Of a DNA stretch of 64,000 bases, positions 42,703-55,367 are shown one piece after another (position 1 is the first letter of the stretch; the number at the start of each line of letters is the position of its first letter). Under the pieces are notes generated by a model, which did no database searches, had not been told where the DNA came from, and saw only the letters and a list, made by a program, of their open reading frames with translations. Source of the stretch: Gymnothorax reevesii (lineage: Eukaryota; Chordata; Actinopteri; Anguilliformes; Muraenidae). The stretch is taken from positions 73,580,712-73,644,711 of the forward strand of contig CM056581.1 of assembly GCA_029721435.1 (NCBI GenBank). The letters run 5' to 3'. The translations under genes were made by a program, and so were the position numbers.

Positions 42703-42943
42703 ACCGGGACAAATCTGGTGAGGTAAGATGTTATGGCAGCAGTTTTGCAAGAAAATATGTATGAATTCTGCCAAAACACGAAGCATCTGACTGTAAACAA
42801 ACAGGTGCTGAAATGCTATAATTACTGACGTTAATCGTCGTTCGGCAGACGTTATGACGGCATTTAATTTTATACCACATATAGAATGGAATATTATGTA
42901 ATTACTGGTGCCTCTGAATCTGACTCCATTGCCCCGTTTCAAG

Positions 42944-43101
42944 ATGCTTTCACACCGGACACTAAACAAATTTTTCGTACGACATATTACATTCAAAGTC
43001 AATGCGAAGACACAAATACGAGTGAGATTTGCTTCTTTGCATTGACTTTGAATATAATCTGTCTTGCGAAAAGTTTGTTTCGCGTCTGGTGTAAAAGCAG
43101 C
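42944..43101. repeat. Imperfect palindrome (about 158 bp)
   Basis: The outer arms ATGCTTTCACACCGGAC and GTCTGGTGTAAAAGCAG pair, as do the inner arms CATTCAAAGTCAATGC and GCATTGACTTTGAATAT. It looks like a decayed hairpin MITE. No target duplication was placed. Confidence 0.75.
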
Positions 43102-43205
43102 TTCATTCGCGCTGCTCACTCACCGCATGCGTCAGGGGAGGAGGGGAGCCTCAGAGGTTTGAAAATGCACCGGTAGTTTATTAAAAGTCTATTTATGCAA
43201 ACCGT

Positions 43206-43371
43206 ACCTTGAGGTAGTTTCCAGTGACCTCCATCTTGAAAGTCATAAGTCGACTGACGAGCACGAACAAATAGGAAGGATAGGGGAACAGATTGCAACC
43301 TATTCGTTCGTGTTCGTCAATCGACTTATTGTGACTTTCAAGATGGAGGCGATTGGAAACTAACTCAAGGT
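43206..43371. repeat. Hairpin element, arms of about 70 bp
   Basis: The left arm ACCTTGAGGTAGTTTCCAG and CATCTTGAAAGTCATAAGTC pair with GACTTATTGTGACTTTCAAG and CTAACTCAAGGT on the right. About 20 bp separate the arms near 43280-43300. It is non-coding. Confidence 0.85.
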
Positions 43372-43398
43372 ATTGTTTGCATTAATTGTCTTTTTTAA

Positions 43399-45279
43399 CC
43401 CCTTTGTGAAAAGCCAAATTTGGCTATTTATGCGTTACCCACTTTAATGCTGTATAATTCAAGATTTAAGCTTCATAAAGAGGAAAAATGTGGCTCAATT
43501 CAGAAAATACACTTACAGCATTTAGAATTACATGGTATTTCAGTTTATTTTCATGATTTTGGTAGAGAAAATGAGCAGCAAACATAAATCTTCATGAGAA
43601 TTCACCATTGAATTTGCAAAAAAAATTAATTCTGAGGATTGAAAAACTGCTAGGGCTTAAAACTTTACATTTCTGGTATTATAAACTCCTTGAGCACAAG
43701 TAGAATTCATCTTCAACATTACATTCTAGATTACCTACATGCTATTAGCCAAATTATACCACTACCCAAGTGTCTCCCCAAAGTCTCAAAATGATGTGCT
43801 GTCAAATCATTCAAAAATCATGTATTTAACACAAAGTTTTAAGGCATGAAATTTAATATGAACAAATGATTTTCTGGTTGAGTTTACAATGAATTTATGA
43901 ATATCAGTGGTCAACAGTAACCTCTACAAACAAAAAACATGCCTTTTCTCCATAATAAAGTTTAGAGTTTTGGCCATTTTTCTTAATAGCCAGCATAAAC
44001 ACGCATTAAATAAACTGCTTATTAAACGGTCAGAACATTCACCCTGTAATGGAAGCTACCAGTCCCCTCTTCTAAGCTCACGAACCCATTTCAACACTAA
44101 GAAACAAGTACACCTCACTAACTCAGTAATATCTGAATTCTGAAATATACCTTATTTTAACAGAACAGACACTCCACTTTCAGGGAATATCAAATCCATT
44201 GCCTCTCCCGATTCAAAAGGAACGTGCAATGAACGTACCTGGGGGTCCACCCAAATGCACGGGCAGTTCACGTTTTAAACAGGCATTCCTAAACAAAAAA
44301 AAAAAACACAAGTAGCAGCCAGACCTTTTTCATGAATCCCTCCTCCAGAGACCGATGTATCCAGTACTAGCAGGAACACTCCGGTCCTGTTTCATTCGAA
44401 ATTATTCCAATTGACCATATCCTTATCTCATTTAAATCCTGTAAATGTAACTGAACACTTCAAGGCCAGTTTTGCGAACCGATTTTCTACAAATCGCGTC
44501 TATTTTAGCCGCGTAATGTGCATAACGTAGACAGGATACAACCGAGCCTGCTGATATGCATAGGTTCGCATGCTCTGTTTGTCCAATCAATGTGTTTCAC
44601 TTACTCTAAAATGTTTAAACACTCGGGAATTGGATAAGAAATGAGCCAATCAATACATTGTTACCAGGGGAACTTCACGAGGTTATGAAGTGTAACTCCA
44701 CAATTACGCAGAGGAGCCTGACTGTATGATTGAGTGATTGGCTACCAACGCCAGTACTCGGGTGGATATAAGGAAGCACAGGATTTGTCAATGAAGGAAT
44801 TTACGCGTAAATCCACGGTAGGAAATACAAATTTTTTTGTATGTGACAACTGTAATTGACAGCATTGTGAGAGAATCAATACCATGTCGATTTTTTTTCC
44901 TCAGAAAACTGATTTTTCTGAACTACTAATTGAAAAGCTGTTGGGTCACTGTGGCCAAACTGGTTGCTACAGAGGATAACGATATTTTTCCGTGTCAAGA
45001 TATCGTTTTTTTAAACTGAACTGCTGGATCGATACTATGGGCAAGGATACTGACCAGTTTGCACATCAGGCTTAGCTGAGGAGTTTAATTCATACAGCTC
45101 TTGAAAGTGAATATGGGGCGTGGAGTGAACTTCCCCATATTCAGAACCGCGTTCGAGGTCTGCTTGCTTGTGAACATTCAATAACTGATCCGGGGGTGCC
45201 ATCTAGTGATCGATTACAGTAACAGCGTGCTTAAATTTGCAGGTCTATAGACGCAGGCGTCTACATCTGTAGAAAGGGG
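43399..45279. mobile_element. Possible TTAA-flanked (piggyBac-type) non-autonomous element
   Basis: TTAA at 43395-43398 is followed by CCCCTTTGTG, and the complement of CCCCTTTCTAC is followed by TTAA at 45280-45283. TTAA duplication and CCC termini are piggyBac features. The matching terminal repeat is only about 7 bp and I see no transposase, so chance is possible. Confidence 0.4.
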
Positions 45280-45342
45280 TTAATTTCACGGCCAAGATAC
45301 TAATTACGTATGTTTGAGGTGTAAGTGTTATAGATGTGCCTG

Positions 45343-46751
45343 ATGCCACCTGACAGGAGGGCCTAATGCAAAATTAGGTCTTTGACAGATGTTTATGCCA
45401 TTGCAGACCAAAAAATCTAAAATCAAGATTTTTGTCACCAGGGTAAAATCAAATGACAGCATTTTGATTCTCTTCACACAATCTGGACTTTTATGAGGCA
45501 AGTGAAAAACCACTCTTGGTCAGTCATTAAACATTATCATCAGGTGGCTGACAAGGTGAGAATTTGATGGAAAGGAGTGGGATCACACCCTCAGAAAGTT
45601 GTGATTGTGCTGCACGTCCTTGCTGTCACTAGGGGGCAGCATTGTCATTATTCCATCACTGGGCAGATTGTTACAAAAGTTTTGGGGGTATCTGTGCCAA
45701 GTCTGATTGTCCAGTTAATAAGCTATGAGGTAAATCAAATAATCAAGGTCAGTCCAAATTAGTCCATCTGGGTAGCACAAGTATATGATCACAAGAGACC
45801 AACGACTCAAACAGCTCGCCGAGGCGATATTAAAGAGTCCAAATCCACAATCAGAAGTCACCGGAAAGCAGCAGAAGTGGGATGGAACAACCCCATTTCA
45901 GCTCATTTTCACTCAACATTACTGCCAGCGAGGACAACAAATTAAGATCGATGTTTCCAATGATCAAATTGGACACAGACCACATGATTCTGGGTTAGAT
46001 CTATTGCCTCCAGTTTGGAGAAACCCTTGCTTTTAAACAGTGCAACAGTGGAGGTGAAAATAGGCTCAAGTGGGGGTTTAACAACCCAATTTTGTATGGC
46101 GCTATCACTGAAGCAAAAATATTTGTACAGGTAAATGTGTACGAGGAGTTGTTACTGTAGCTCAATCTGTGTGTGCATAATCGGTTGAGTTACACATTTA
46201 CAAATACTTTTGTTACAGTAATGGCCCCATACATTCGCAGTTGTTAGGCGACTTGTGACTGTGGATTTGGACATGCAACCTCTTTGACATTTCCTTGGTG
46301 AGCTGTCCGAGTCCCTGATCGGCTGTGATCATGAATGTTACCTAGCCAGACAACTTACATGATCTTGATTCCTTACTTTAAACCTTGGTTGGCAAACAGT
46401 GGACAGTCAGGCACTAGACAGATATCCCCAAACTTCTGGTCAGTCTTCCAAGTAATGGAATGACGACAATGCTGCCATGTAGCAAAAGCACAGATGCATA
46501 TGCACGCTCACAACATTCTAAGTGTGTGTACCTACTATTTTTCATCAAGTTCTCACCTCATTTGCCATCTAATGGTGTTGTTTATCAACGGACTTAGGGT
46601 GGCTTTTTTCTGGCCACCTTTTGAAAGACCAGATTTTGTGAAAATAAAGACCTTATTGCATTTTGCCCTGGTGACAAAAATCTTGATTTTTCCATCTGAA
46701 ATGGCATTAAAACACACAAAAGGCCTAATTTAGCATCTTGTCAGGAGGCAT
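45343..46751. mobile_element. Element with long inverted repeats (about 150-200 bp)
   Basis: The left arm (45343-45500) contains TGACAGGAGGGCCTAAT, AAAATCAAGATTTTTGTCACC and a CTTCACACAATCTGGACTTT phrase. The right arm (46590-46751) holds their complements in reverse order, including GGTGACAAAAATCTTGATTT and GGCCTAATTTAGC. The inside has no coding sequence I recognise. The arms are imperfect. The superfamily is undetermined. Confidence 0.65.
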
Positions 46752-46753
46752 AA

Positions 46754-47897
46754 TACACTACCGGTCAAACATTTTAGGACACCTCAATTCTTCCAGTATT
46801 TTTATAGAAATTTATGCAGTATAATGTCTCATTGTACTGTGGAATTAAAGCATAGACACAATAGAACAAATTAAAAATCAAAGTTAAAAAAGAAATCATG
46901 GAATCAATTTATAAACTAAAATGTACAAAAACTTTTGACTCGAAAAGTAGCCACCTTTGGAATTCTTTCGAAATGGAAATCAAATATTCTCCAGAAAGTT
47001 CTTTCCAACTCTGTTACAGAAGTTCCCATAAATGTGCGCCACTTGTAGGTTGCTTTGCTTTCACTCTTCTGTCCAGTTCATCCCAAACCATCTCGATGGG
47101 GTTTAAGTCTGGAGACTGTGCTGCTACTCCATGTTTTCAAGCTTTCCATCTTGTTCTTTTTTTCTAAGGTAGTTCAGTCAGGACAACTCACATTTCAATA
47201 AAATAGAACAATTTATTCATGGATATGAGCATTACATTGAATTTTGGCGGCAGTTCTGCTCTGGAGGAATGTCCTACTTAGGCACAGCAAACATACAAAC
47301 ATAGTCAGGAACAGAAATCAAAATCCCCCCTATGTGAGCAGAACCAAACAGGTGGAGGCTGGGGTGGAGGCGGCAAGCAAACACCAAACAGCATGTTGCA
47401 TAGCATGAAAATTCATTCCAAACAGCAGCGGAAGCAAGTGAGCTTGACGTCTTTCAAATAGACCGCTGTATGACCTCGTGATGTGTATCCTCCAATTGTT
47501 CGCCTGCAGGTGCTGACGTGCTGGTAGCTTACCAGGCTGCTGTCAGCTGATGTAGCTCTTCTTGAGTTTCCTGCCTGAATTAGTTACACTCATTTCTGGC
47601 AGAGCTTGGAGTTATGTTTTGGGTCATTATCTTGCTGTTGGATGAACCCCTCACCAACTTGGCGCATACCAGAGTGTACTGCATGGCGCTGCAGAATGCT
47701 GTGGTAGCTAATTTGGTTCAGGGTGCCTTTGTAAGTCACTAACCCTGGACCCAGTAAAACAGCCCCAGACCATCACACTTCATCCTCCATGTTTGACAGT
47801 TGATGTCACACTCTGAGGAACCATCCTTTCACTTACTCACTTACTTTGTGACCAGTAGCAATGCAGAGTCTGAAACATACAGTGAGATAACTTATAC
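46754..47897 (-). pseudogene. Tc1-like transposon remnant with transposase pieces (copy G)
   Basis: The left terminus TACACTACCGGTCAAACATT is the kind found on a common fish Tc1 family. Minus-strand coding next to it reads SPDLNPIEMVWDELD-like sequence around 47060-47105 (catalytic Glu block) and KAKQPTSGAHLWELL. From about 47165 to 47575 the sequence is unrelated. Then a central Tc1 part resumes to 47890. The solo LTR at 47902 cuts it. Stops and gaps show it is dead. Confidence 0.7.
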
Positions 47898-47901
47898 GTA
47901 G

Positions 47902-48413
47902 TGTTATGGCCCCAATTTGTTATTACATTTACACACAACAGCAACAGCAACAGCAAGGGATGACAGACACAGTTTTTAAAACTCAAACACATTTAATTAA
48001 CAAAGACAATAACAACTAACTAACCTACAACTAAGGCCAAGATTGATTAATAACAAGAAAAAAAATATTTACAGTCCCTTGTTTTGGTGGGGTGGCTTGG
48101 TGATGTCCTGGGTGAGGAAAAATGCTCAAATACAGGCAAAAATCCACAAAAGAAACTTCACAGGTCCTGAACAGAAATGACAGGTCTGGTTACATGTATC
48201 CTTCTTCTTGCAATTTCTCCTACTACTCCACTGTCTCAATTCTTCTCCTTATATACTGTTTTGCAGACCCCACCCACATTTAGACCTCTTTTTTTTTTAA
48301 TTTTCGGGGACTTGCCCCAGACATGTCTGAAAACATGTCCAAACATAACCCCAGTGTGAGCTCAACAAAAAAAAGGTAAATACTGCCATCCAGTGGCCTA
48401 TATTCACATTACA
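47902..48413. mobile_element. Solo LTR, family 1 (copy 3)
   Basis: TGTTATGGCCCCAATTTG to TTCACATTACA, flanked by perfect GTAG duplications (47898-47901 and 48414-48417). It contains a small (CAACAG)n expansion near 47938-47952 relative to copy 1. Confidence 0.88.
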
Positions 48414-48417
48414 GTAG

Positions 48418-51320
48418 TTGATATCATAAAAAATGTAAATTACTCCATTTTTCAAACATCTTACCCCTTCGCCCCACTCCAGCCATTTTGGCAGTGCTGC
48501 CTCTACATCATTTTCGGTAATACAGAGCAGTTCCATGTACTGCTTTGTTGCCTGAATAAAAAAATTTTGAACCATGAATCACATTTTGAACACTCACATT
48601 TTTTCACAGCCTGGTTAGAAGAAAAAGTAAAGGAAATATATTGAACATTGAGAGCAAAACCGAGTATGTGGATTTCAAGTTGGGTAAAATTTATAATTAA
48701 TACTAAATAAAGAGCCAAATATGCATTTTTTAAATAAAACACAATACACAGATAGAACCAAAATAGCACAGAATAAGTCCATAATAAATGAGTCTCCTCA
48801 GGAGTACCAAAGGATCTCAGCCATTAATCTTCAAGCCCTTCTGCCCCTAGGTCTCTAGTATTAAGGACCAATGTGTTAAACAAAGGCTCCACTCAAAAAC
48901 AACAATTCCAGAATACAGTTAGGATCATAAATATTTGAACCGAGGCAATTTTCATTGTTCTAGTTTTGAAAGCCACTTCATGTGCTTCAAGTCCAGAATT
49001 TCACCTTCAATGTCACCTTCACATTTTTTTTCTAAAATAATAACTGCACCATATCTGGATCAGAAACATTTTATGCACAGCCCCCGCAGCTTTAGAGGCT
49101 CAAAAGTAATTGGACAAACTGACACAATCAATAAGTAAACTGCCATTTTCAAGACTCAGCGGCAATATAAAGCCTGAAGTCTGGACCTCATAGACATCAC
49201 CATATACTGGTATTCTCCCTAGATGATGCTCTGCCAGGCCTTCGCAACAGCGGTCATCAGTTCCTGCTTTGTTGCTGGGGAGATTTTCGCTTACACAATG
49301 CATCCCGAGGTATTTGCCTCATTAAATAAGATTCAGAATACACAGTTTCTACAAAAAAGACCCGTGGTCACTGGAAGCCCATATAAGTGCCCAAATCTGA
49401 TGCCGTGTTGATACCTGTCACTGTGCCTAGATCCGTAGGGGTGCCTACTCTAGAACCTGCAACTCTACTGCTAGCAAGTCAACAGCCAGCGATACTCATA
49501 ACAATGTGTTTTTAGATGTTACATTATTTATAACACAAAAATGTGACAGGAATAATTTATCAAATGCTCACTGCTCGTGGATATCTCCCATCCCTGAGAC
49601 CCAGCACTGTCTGCTGGGCAGAGTGCAAGGCTATATTTTCAGAGTTTGAAACAAGTAAATCATACTGTAACTATAAATATACTGTATAAATAAAATAAAA
49701 TCATTGCCATATTCGTGGAAACATGCGATCAATACTCACAAGCACTCAGCTTCTCCAAGGTCCAGCAGCAACTTCATGAATACATGTCACATAGTTGGCG
49801 CAGTAGGACTAGGGGCAGCTTGTGTATGGCATCTGAGCCGATTCGAAAAAAATCAAAAAGAAGAATATCATCAAAATAGACAACACAGCAAATTATCCTG
49901 TTTTGTGAAATGGTATTGTATTGACTAGTTATAAAGTGATAGAAATCTACTTATTCTGCATCATCTTGAACATCCTCTATTATTCAGCTGAAATGTGTTA
50001 TTCGGTTTTCCCCCATCTGCAATTAAAAATCTAGTAACAATTTGAAACCTCAGCTAAATTACAGATATTTTAAATTAAGTTTACATTTACCCTATGTCAC
50101 TATTCAGGGATCAACACAAGGACCAAAATAAAAGTATAAAACAAGACATATCCCTTTCACACCACAGATTTTTAAAGCTAAAATTTCTGCAGCTAAATCA
50201 GCCAGAGACTGGTAAGTTAAACCTACACTTTAGCCAGCAAGATATGTTAGCTACATGTAGGCAGTAGCGTCTGCTCAGAGGGGAAACTTGCTAACGTTAG
50301 CTATCCATTCCATCCCAGCTACTATCACTGTGCTAACGTTAGTTTTAATGCTTTTGATGCGGCTGAAAATATTTCAGTGGGGCAGTATTCATAAAGTAAA
50401 TAATATTAATTACAGTAAATCAGCTATACTAACTCTTTCACACCTGCTTCCAAGCTAACACTACAAATTAAACGGAGGACCGAACAAACGTGGGATGTTG
50501 AGCTAGTTAGCTAACTGCCTTGACTTTAGTCTAAAGTTAGTAAAGCCACACAAGCCTCCGACACTGGCAGGGCACAACAGGATGGAATAGACTAAAGCGT
50601 CAATTACAAAAAAAATATTTGAGGCTTTTCATAAAAAGGGAAATAGCTAAAACTTCAAATTCTCAAACAGGATTTTAAGTTTAGCTCACCTGAATTAACC
50701 TGCAAGCTGGCTAGCTCGTCATCATTAACGGCTATCGTGGTCTGTGATGCTCGCGCTCCGACTTAAAACAGGTAACTCTTTTCCCAACGGTCTTCCTCCT
50801 CATGTTGAAAACGGAGTGGGTTATTAATCTCTCCCCTTGATGTTGAGCCAAGTTTAGCGGCATAAAAAAACCGAAGGAACTCTCACCGCTGATGATCTTC
50901 AAAGACGTTTGCTGGGGCTCAACCACACAAGAAATTCTTACAAATTCTTATGAAGAATGTCGGATCTTCGCCAAAATGTAATCACGTCCTCCACAGCACC
51001 GCATTTAAAATGAAGGAAGAGGTATATTGGCCTCGCAGCGTTTCGGCGCGAAGGTCACGAGAGCAGGGCGGATTATAAAATGAAATCTCTCTAGGTGCCT
51101 AGCCGCGGAGCAAATTGCAGAAGTGCTTCTCGATTTGCTTCGCTGCGCTGCGGTGCGAATAGCAGAACTGCTACTCTTGTCTGCCCCGCTGCGGGGCAGG
51201 TAGCGGATCGCTTTGCCCAGTTCACCTCACTAGAATAGCCTCTTTCTTTAATAATGCAAGGTATTCCATTGACATCAGTTACTTTTTGAGATATGCTGTT
51301 AACTGATGAATGAACGCCAG
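48418..51320. other. Long stretch without recognisable gene
   Basis: I see no supported coding region. GCTAACGTTAGCT-like palindromes occur near 50292 and 50333. A GC-rich block (51030-51230) has self-complementary pieces around GCAGAAGTGCTTCTCG and GCCCCGCTGCGGGGC. Short ORFs such as the one near 50732-50926 have no family match that I recognise. Confidence 0.5.
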
Positions 51321-51329
51321 TGAAAACAT

Positions 51330-51640
51330 CCTGGCAGAGGTTAAAGGAAGTCCCAGGAAAGTCCCTTAAATGTCCCTAGTATAACGTTATACAGTGACCA
51401 AAATAGGACGTTCTGGAGAAGTTTATGAAAGACCTGACGAGGACGTTATAAGGGAGACCAAACGGGGACTTTTTAACGAACTTTCGATTTACGTCTCATT
51501 CAGAACGTCGCTCCATGACCAAAACAGGACATTCTACGAACGTTAATAAGGTCCCCGCAACATCGCCCAGCGAACGTTGGGCTGGGGACGAATTGGGAAC
51601 GTCGTGTATGTCCCGTGAACGTCCCCTGTTTGCTGGGTAC
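51330..51640. repeat. GGACGTT/AACGTT motif-rich repeat
   Basis: GGACGTT, GGACATT and GGGGACTTT phrases recur about every 30-50 bp with GACCAAAA between them (CAAAATAGGACGTTCTGG, CAAAACAGGACATTCTAC). It ends GAACGTCCCCTGTTTGCTGGG. This looks like a degenerate tandem repeat. Confidence 0.65.
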
Positions 51641-51797
51641 CTGCTTTGGTCATCTGAACACCCCATAAATCACAAACTTTCCACGGTAAGAACACTATTT
51701 GATCGTGCATCCATCATCACAGAATTGATGTGCATTTCATCATTTTAATTGTTTTATCATTTTATTCGTTTTAATATTTTAACTTTTAATCCAAATA

Positions 51798-52543
51798 ATG
51801 GCGCCGCAAACCTCTTCGGGCTGCACGAGCTGCGTCCATTTGTCCCAGAGGATCGCGGAGCTGAAGGGGAGAATCTCTACCCTTCACCAGATCAGGGATG
51901 ACGAGCAGCTCATCGATTCCATGGTCGCTCCAGCTCTCGCCGCGACGAACGTCATCTCTATGGGCGAGTGAGATTTGATGGCTCTCCCTCCTGAAGCCAT
52001 CTCGACCCACACCGAGGTCCCCTGGATCCAGCTGGGAGCAAGGCCCAAAACAGTCGTGAGCTCCACACCCTGCCAGGCGGAGCCCTGGGCCGTATCGCGA
52101 GGGAAATAAGGAGGTCCCCACGGCCTGCTACTCCGATCTCTCCACCCGGCGAGACCTAGGTCTTCAGACAGAGCTGCTCCCCCGGCGAGATCCCGGTCCA
52201 CGGACAGTGCCCTGAGACTTCCTGTCACCCTCATTATCGGGGACTCAGTCATACGCAACATTCAAACGAAAACTACCATCACATACTGCTTCCCGGGTGC
52301 CAGAGTTTTAAACATTTTAAACCGGATTCCCAGCCTGCTGGATAAACATCCCCATGTTCGGAACATTGTTGTTCATGTTGGAACTAATGACACCTCGTAC
52401 CAACTGTCCGAACTGCTGATGCGGGATTTCATCACTCTTTTTGATAAGCTAAAGGTATGTAGAAAACATCTTTTTATCTCTGGCCCTATCCCGACTTTAG
52501 GTCGTGGTATAGGGCGTTTTTGTAATGTACTGATCAGGAACTA
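51798..52543 (+). pseudogene. L2-type LINE ORF1 with SGNH esterase domain
   Basis: ATG at 51798 begins MAPQTSSGCTSCVHLSQRIA, a short Cys-containing start and heptad-like segment (RIAELKGRISTLHQIRDDEQ). In-frame stops follow near 51970 and 52108. The esterase-like domain then reads LIIGDSVIRNI (block I, Ser), CFPGARVLNIL, IVVHVGTNDTS (block III, Asn-Asp) and FISGPIPTLGRG. It ends abruptly at about 52543 against LTR sequence, so the final block with the catalytic His is absent. ORF1 of this type is known in L2-clade LINEs. Confidence 0.82.
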
Positions 52544-52545
52544 GT

Positions 52546-53766
52546 CGCGAGAACCAGGAAATGCAGTAGAGCCTGTTTTATTGGCAAAGGGGGAGAACCC
52601 CCACAGGGCAGAAAGCAACAGTACAGAGTCCACAATCCAAAAGTCAAAATCCAGTTGGGCAAAAGTAGTATCAAAAACCAGGGCAGCAATCACAGTAATC
52701 ATAGTCGGACAGAAATGGGTCTGGTACACAGGAATAGTTCTATCAGAGTGACAAGCCAGAATCCACAGGACGTAATCCGAATCGTTACCAGGGTAGCAAA
52801 CAGAGATCTCGTAGTCGGGCAGAAAAATGGTCAAAACGCACAGATGCAACAGTGATCCAAAATCACAAAGGCAAAAATCGAAAGACTGGCAATCCAGTCA
52901 GAAAGATAAATCACTATGAATCGAGGTGAGAAACAAATGTGGCACAGGAAGTTAGGAAGAACGATCTGACAACTGGAAGTGACTAAACAGACATCTTAAA
53001 TACACATCCGGGGTGAAAACATGCCCAGAGAGAAACAGGTGCGATCAATGATACAATAACTAGAAGTGACACATGAGGAATAACCTAATTACTTGAATTT
53101 GGCAAATGCCAAAACGCAGACAGGGATCACAAGACAATCCTATGAACAAAACAACAGCTCCGATTAAGGAGTACTAAAGTGCATAGATAAAAGAAAAGGA
53201 AAGCACAAAGTATAAGTGGAAATTCACAGAAGCTGCAACAGAGATAGGCAAGAGGGCGGAGATTAGAATTGGGCGTTTGCTGAGAGATCGTTAGTCAATT
53301 AGTATGTGCAGCTATACAATCCCGAGTGCACGTTAGTAAGTTAGTAAAAATATACAATGTTAATACTGGTTAGTAATATAGCAAAAACAACAAACTGTTA
53401 GTATTGGTTAGTAGATAGTAAAAGAGAGGGGAAGGCAGCACACGAGATAATAAAGGAAGATTGAAAACCCAGAAACCAATAAATCACCCGAATGAGTGGC
53501 ATGCAAGACAAGGGATCGTGGGCAAAGACCAACATAAGACAAGACAGGGAAGACGAAGTACAATGCATGGAAATGAAAATATGGCATGGAAAACTAAATG
53601 ATCTAAACATGAAAAATAATAAAACAAGAAATCTAAATACCAAAAACACAATACACAATACTAAGAATAGTCAGACAGGCAGTGGTCACTTAACACAGAT
53701 ATCCTAAACATGGCTAAGCCAGGCACAGAACTTAAAAATGACAAGCAGAATCACAGAATCATAACA
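52546..53766 (-). mobile_element. LTR of Gypsy type, family 2 relative, minus orientation
   Basis: Read on the minus strand it starts TGTTATGATTCTGTGATTC (at 53766), has a polyadenylation signal AATAAA near 52580 and runs to about 52546. The start matches the solo LTR at 33350. The left flank is L2 and the right flank is CR1, so no common target duplication exists; the site has been rearranged. Parts of 53290-53400 resemble 62600-62740 in the opposite orientation. Confidence 0.65.
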
Positions 53767-53825
53767 GAATCTGCATTGTGATTCAAGTAAAACCCCCTTA
53801 AATCTTTCCCACATCTCATTTACGT

Positions 53826-54570
53826 GTGAGTGTCTCCCATTTTATTTCACCTAGATATGAGCGCATCCTCTCAAAGTTTGCTCGCCTAAAATTGAAAATT
53901 TTTGTTTTAGAATACACCTTTTTAACTTCCCATGAAACATCAAAATTAACAGCAGAGTGATCACTTGTCCCAAGTGGCTCCAGTACCTCAACATTGCTAA
54001 TTCTATCAGGGTCATTACAGAGCACTAAGTCTAAAATTGCCTTCTCTCTGGTAGGTTTATTAATATACTGCACCAAAAAATTATTATTTATAACATCTAG
54101 AAATTCTTCCTCCCCCCTACCCTGTCCTATCACCATTTCCTAATTGATACCAGGATAATTTAAGTCTCCCATAATAATAGTCCCACCACCTCTACAAGCT
54201 TGCGTAATCCTCCTAAAAAGCATTTCATTGATTGTACTGTCCAAAGCTGGTGGTCGATAGCACACTCCTATGTTTAAACCTGTCTCGTGTTTGCCAATGA
54301 GCCTGACCCAGATCTCTTCATAGGACAAGGAATGCTCAATTTTGGGAATTTCCTGTACATAAATGTTTTCGTTCACATAGAGTGCTACGCCCCCTCCTCG
54401 CCAATTACATCTATCCTTCCTAAAGAGCTTATAACCTTGTGTTATATTCATTCCATCCTCTTCACATAGCCATGTCTCTGTAATCCCAACTATGTCATAG
54501 CCCTCACTGATCACTACAGCCTCAAGTTCTGGAAATTCATTTTTTATACTTCTTGCATTTAAATAAAAAT
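53826..54570 (-). pseudogene. CR1 ORF2 endonuclease, one nonsense codon, RT missing
   Basis: Translation from about 54570: LNARSIKNEFPELEAVVISE, DIVGITETWL (catalytic Glu), GGGVALYVNE, IGVCYRPPALDST, GGTIIMGDLNYPGIN, then a TAG at 54137-54139 where Trp is expected, then KAILDLVLCNDPDRI and GTSDHSAVNFDV (Asp-His). The frame does not shift. It ends near KWETL, where sequence is deleted relative to the other copy. Confidence 0.88.
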
Positions 54571-54746
54571 ATTTCAGGTTATTACTAATGCTCTTCCCCC
54601 TTGATTCCCCATGCCGCTGCCCCCCACTACGCCTTGTTTCTTTAAAAGCAAATCATCGATAGTGCATGTAATGCCGTCAGCTTCCATCGGGGCAGTCTGC
54701 ATTTCCCTATGTGTAAAACTCACTTACTTCCCTGCCCCCCAAGTCC

Positions 54747-55367
54747 CTAGTTTAAATAATCCTGTGCTACCCTCAACATATTCTGGCCCAGTGCAAAGGT
54801 ACCCCTCTGGTTCAGGTGCAGCCCGTCAGGCTTGATCAGGTCACCCCTGTCTCAGAAAAAGTTCCAGTGCCCCATAAACCTATACCCCTCTTTCCTACAC
54901 CAGGTTCGTAGCCACGTGTTAAACCTCCAGATAAAATTCTGCTTTCCTCTGCTTGCTCGTGGTACCGGTAGAATCCCGGAGAACACTACCGTTGAGGATG
55001 AGCTCATAAGCTTCTCGGCTAATTCCACAAATTTGCCTTGCAGAACCTCAAACCTACCCTTGCCTATGTCATTTGTCCCAACATGGACCATGACAACTGG
55101 ATCCCTCCCCGCTCTGGCCAGGAGCTTGTCCGCACGCTCCAGGAGGTCTCCTACCTGGGCATCAGGCAGGCAACACACCGTACAAGACTCCTTGTCGCGT
55201 GAACAGACTAAGCTATCTATTCCTCTAAGGATTGAGTCCCCCACCATCAATAACTCTCTTTTCTGAGGGGTAGAGGCCAACAGGGTGCCCTGCTGCTCAT
55301 CACTCCCCTCACTCTCTGGGTCAGGGGCCAAGCCGAGTTCCTGCAAGGGCTGGAATCGTTTGTACAC
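54747..55367 (-). pseudogene. CR1 ORF1 esterase (SGNH) with one nonsense codon
   Basis: Blocks in order: LLMVGDSILRGIDSL (Ser of GDS, about 55240-55280), VVMVHVGTNDIGKG (Asn-Asp), VVFSGILPVPR, TWLRTWCRKEGYRF, then TGA for an expected Trp after NFF (about 54851-54853), then DGLHLNQRGT (Asp and His) and the TAG end at 54747. All SGNH catalytic blocks are present. In CR1 elements this ORF1 esterase is known to help retrotransposition. The N-terminal part of ORF1 upstream of 55367 is not confidently assigned. Confidence 0.88.

Noticed and set aside
45785..46036. 83-codon open frame
   Set aside because: No domain, no neighbours and it lies within an inverted-repeat-bounded element; chance is likely.
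50732..50926. Possible first exon of a host gene on the minus strand
   Set aside because: The area is moderately GC-rich, but I see no splice-consistent continuation or recognisable protein.
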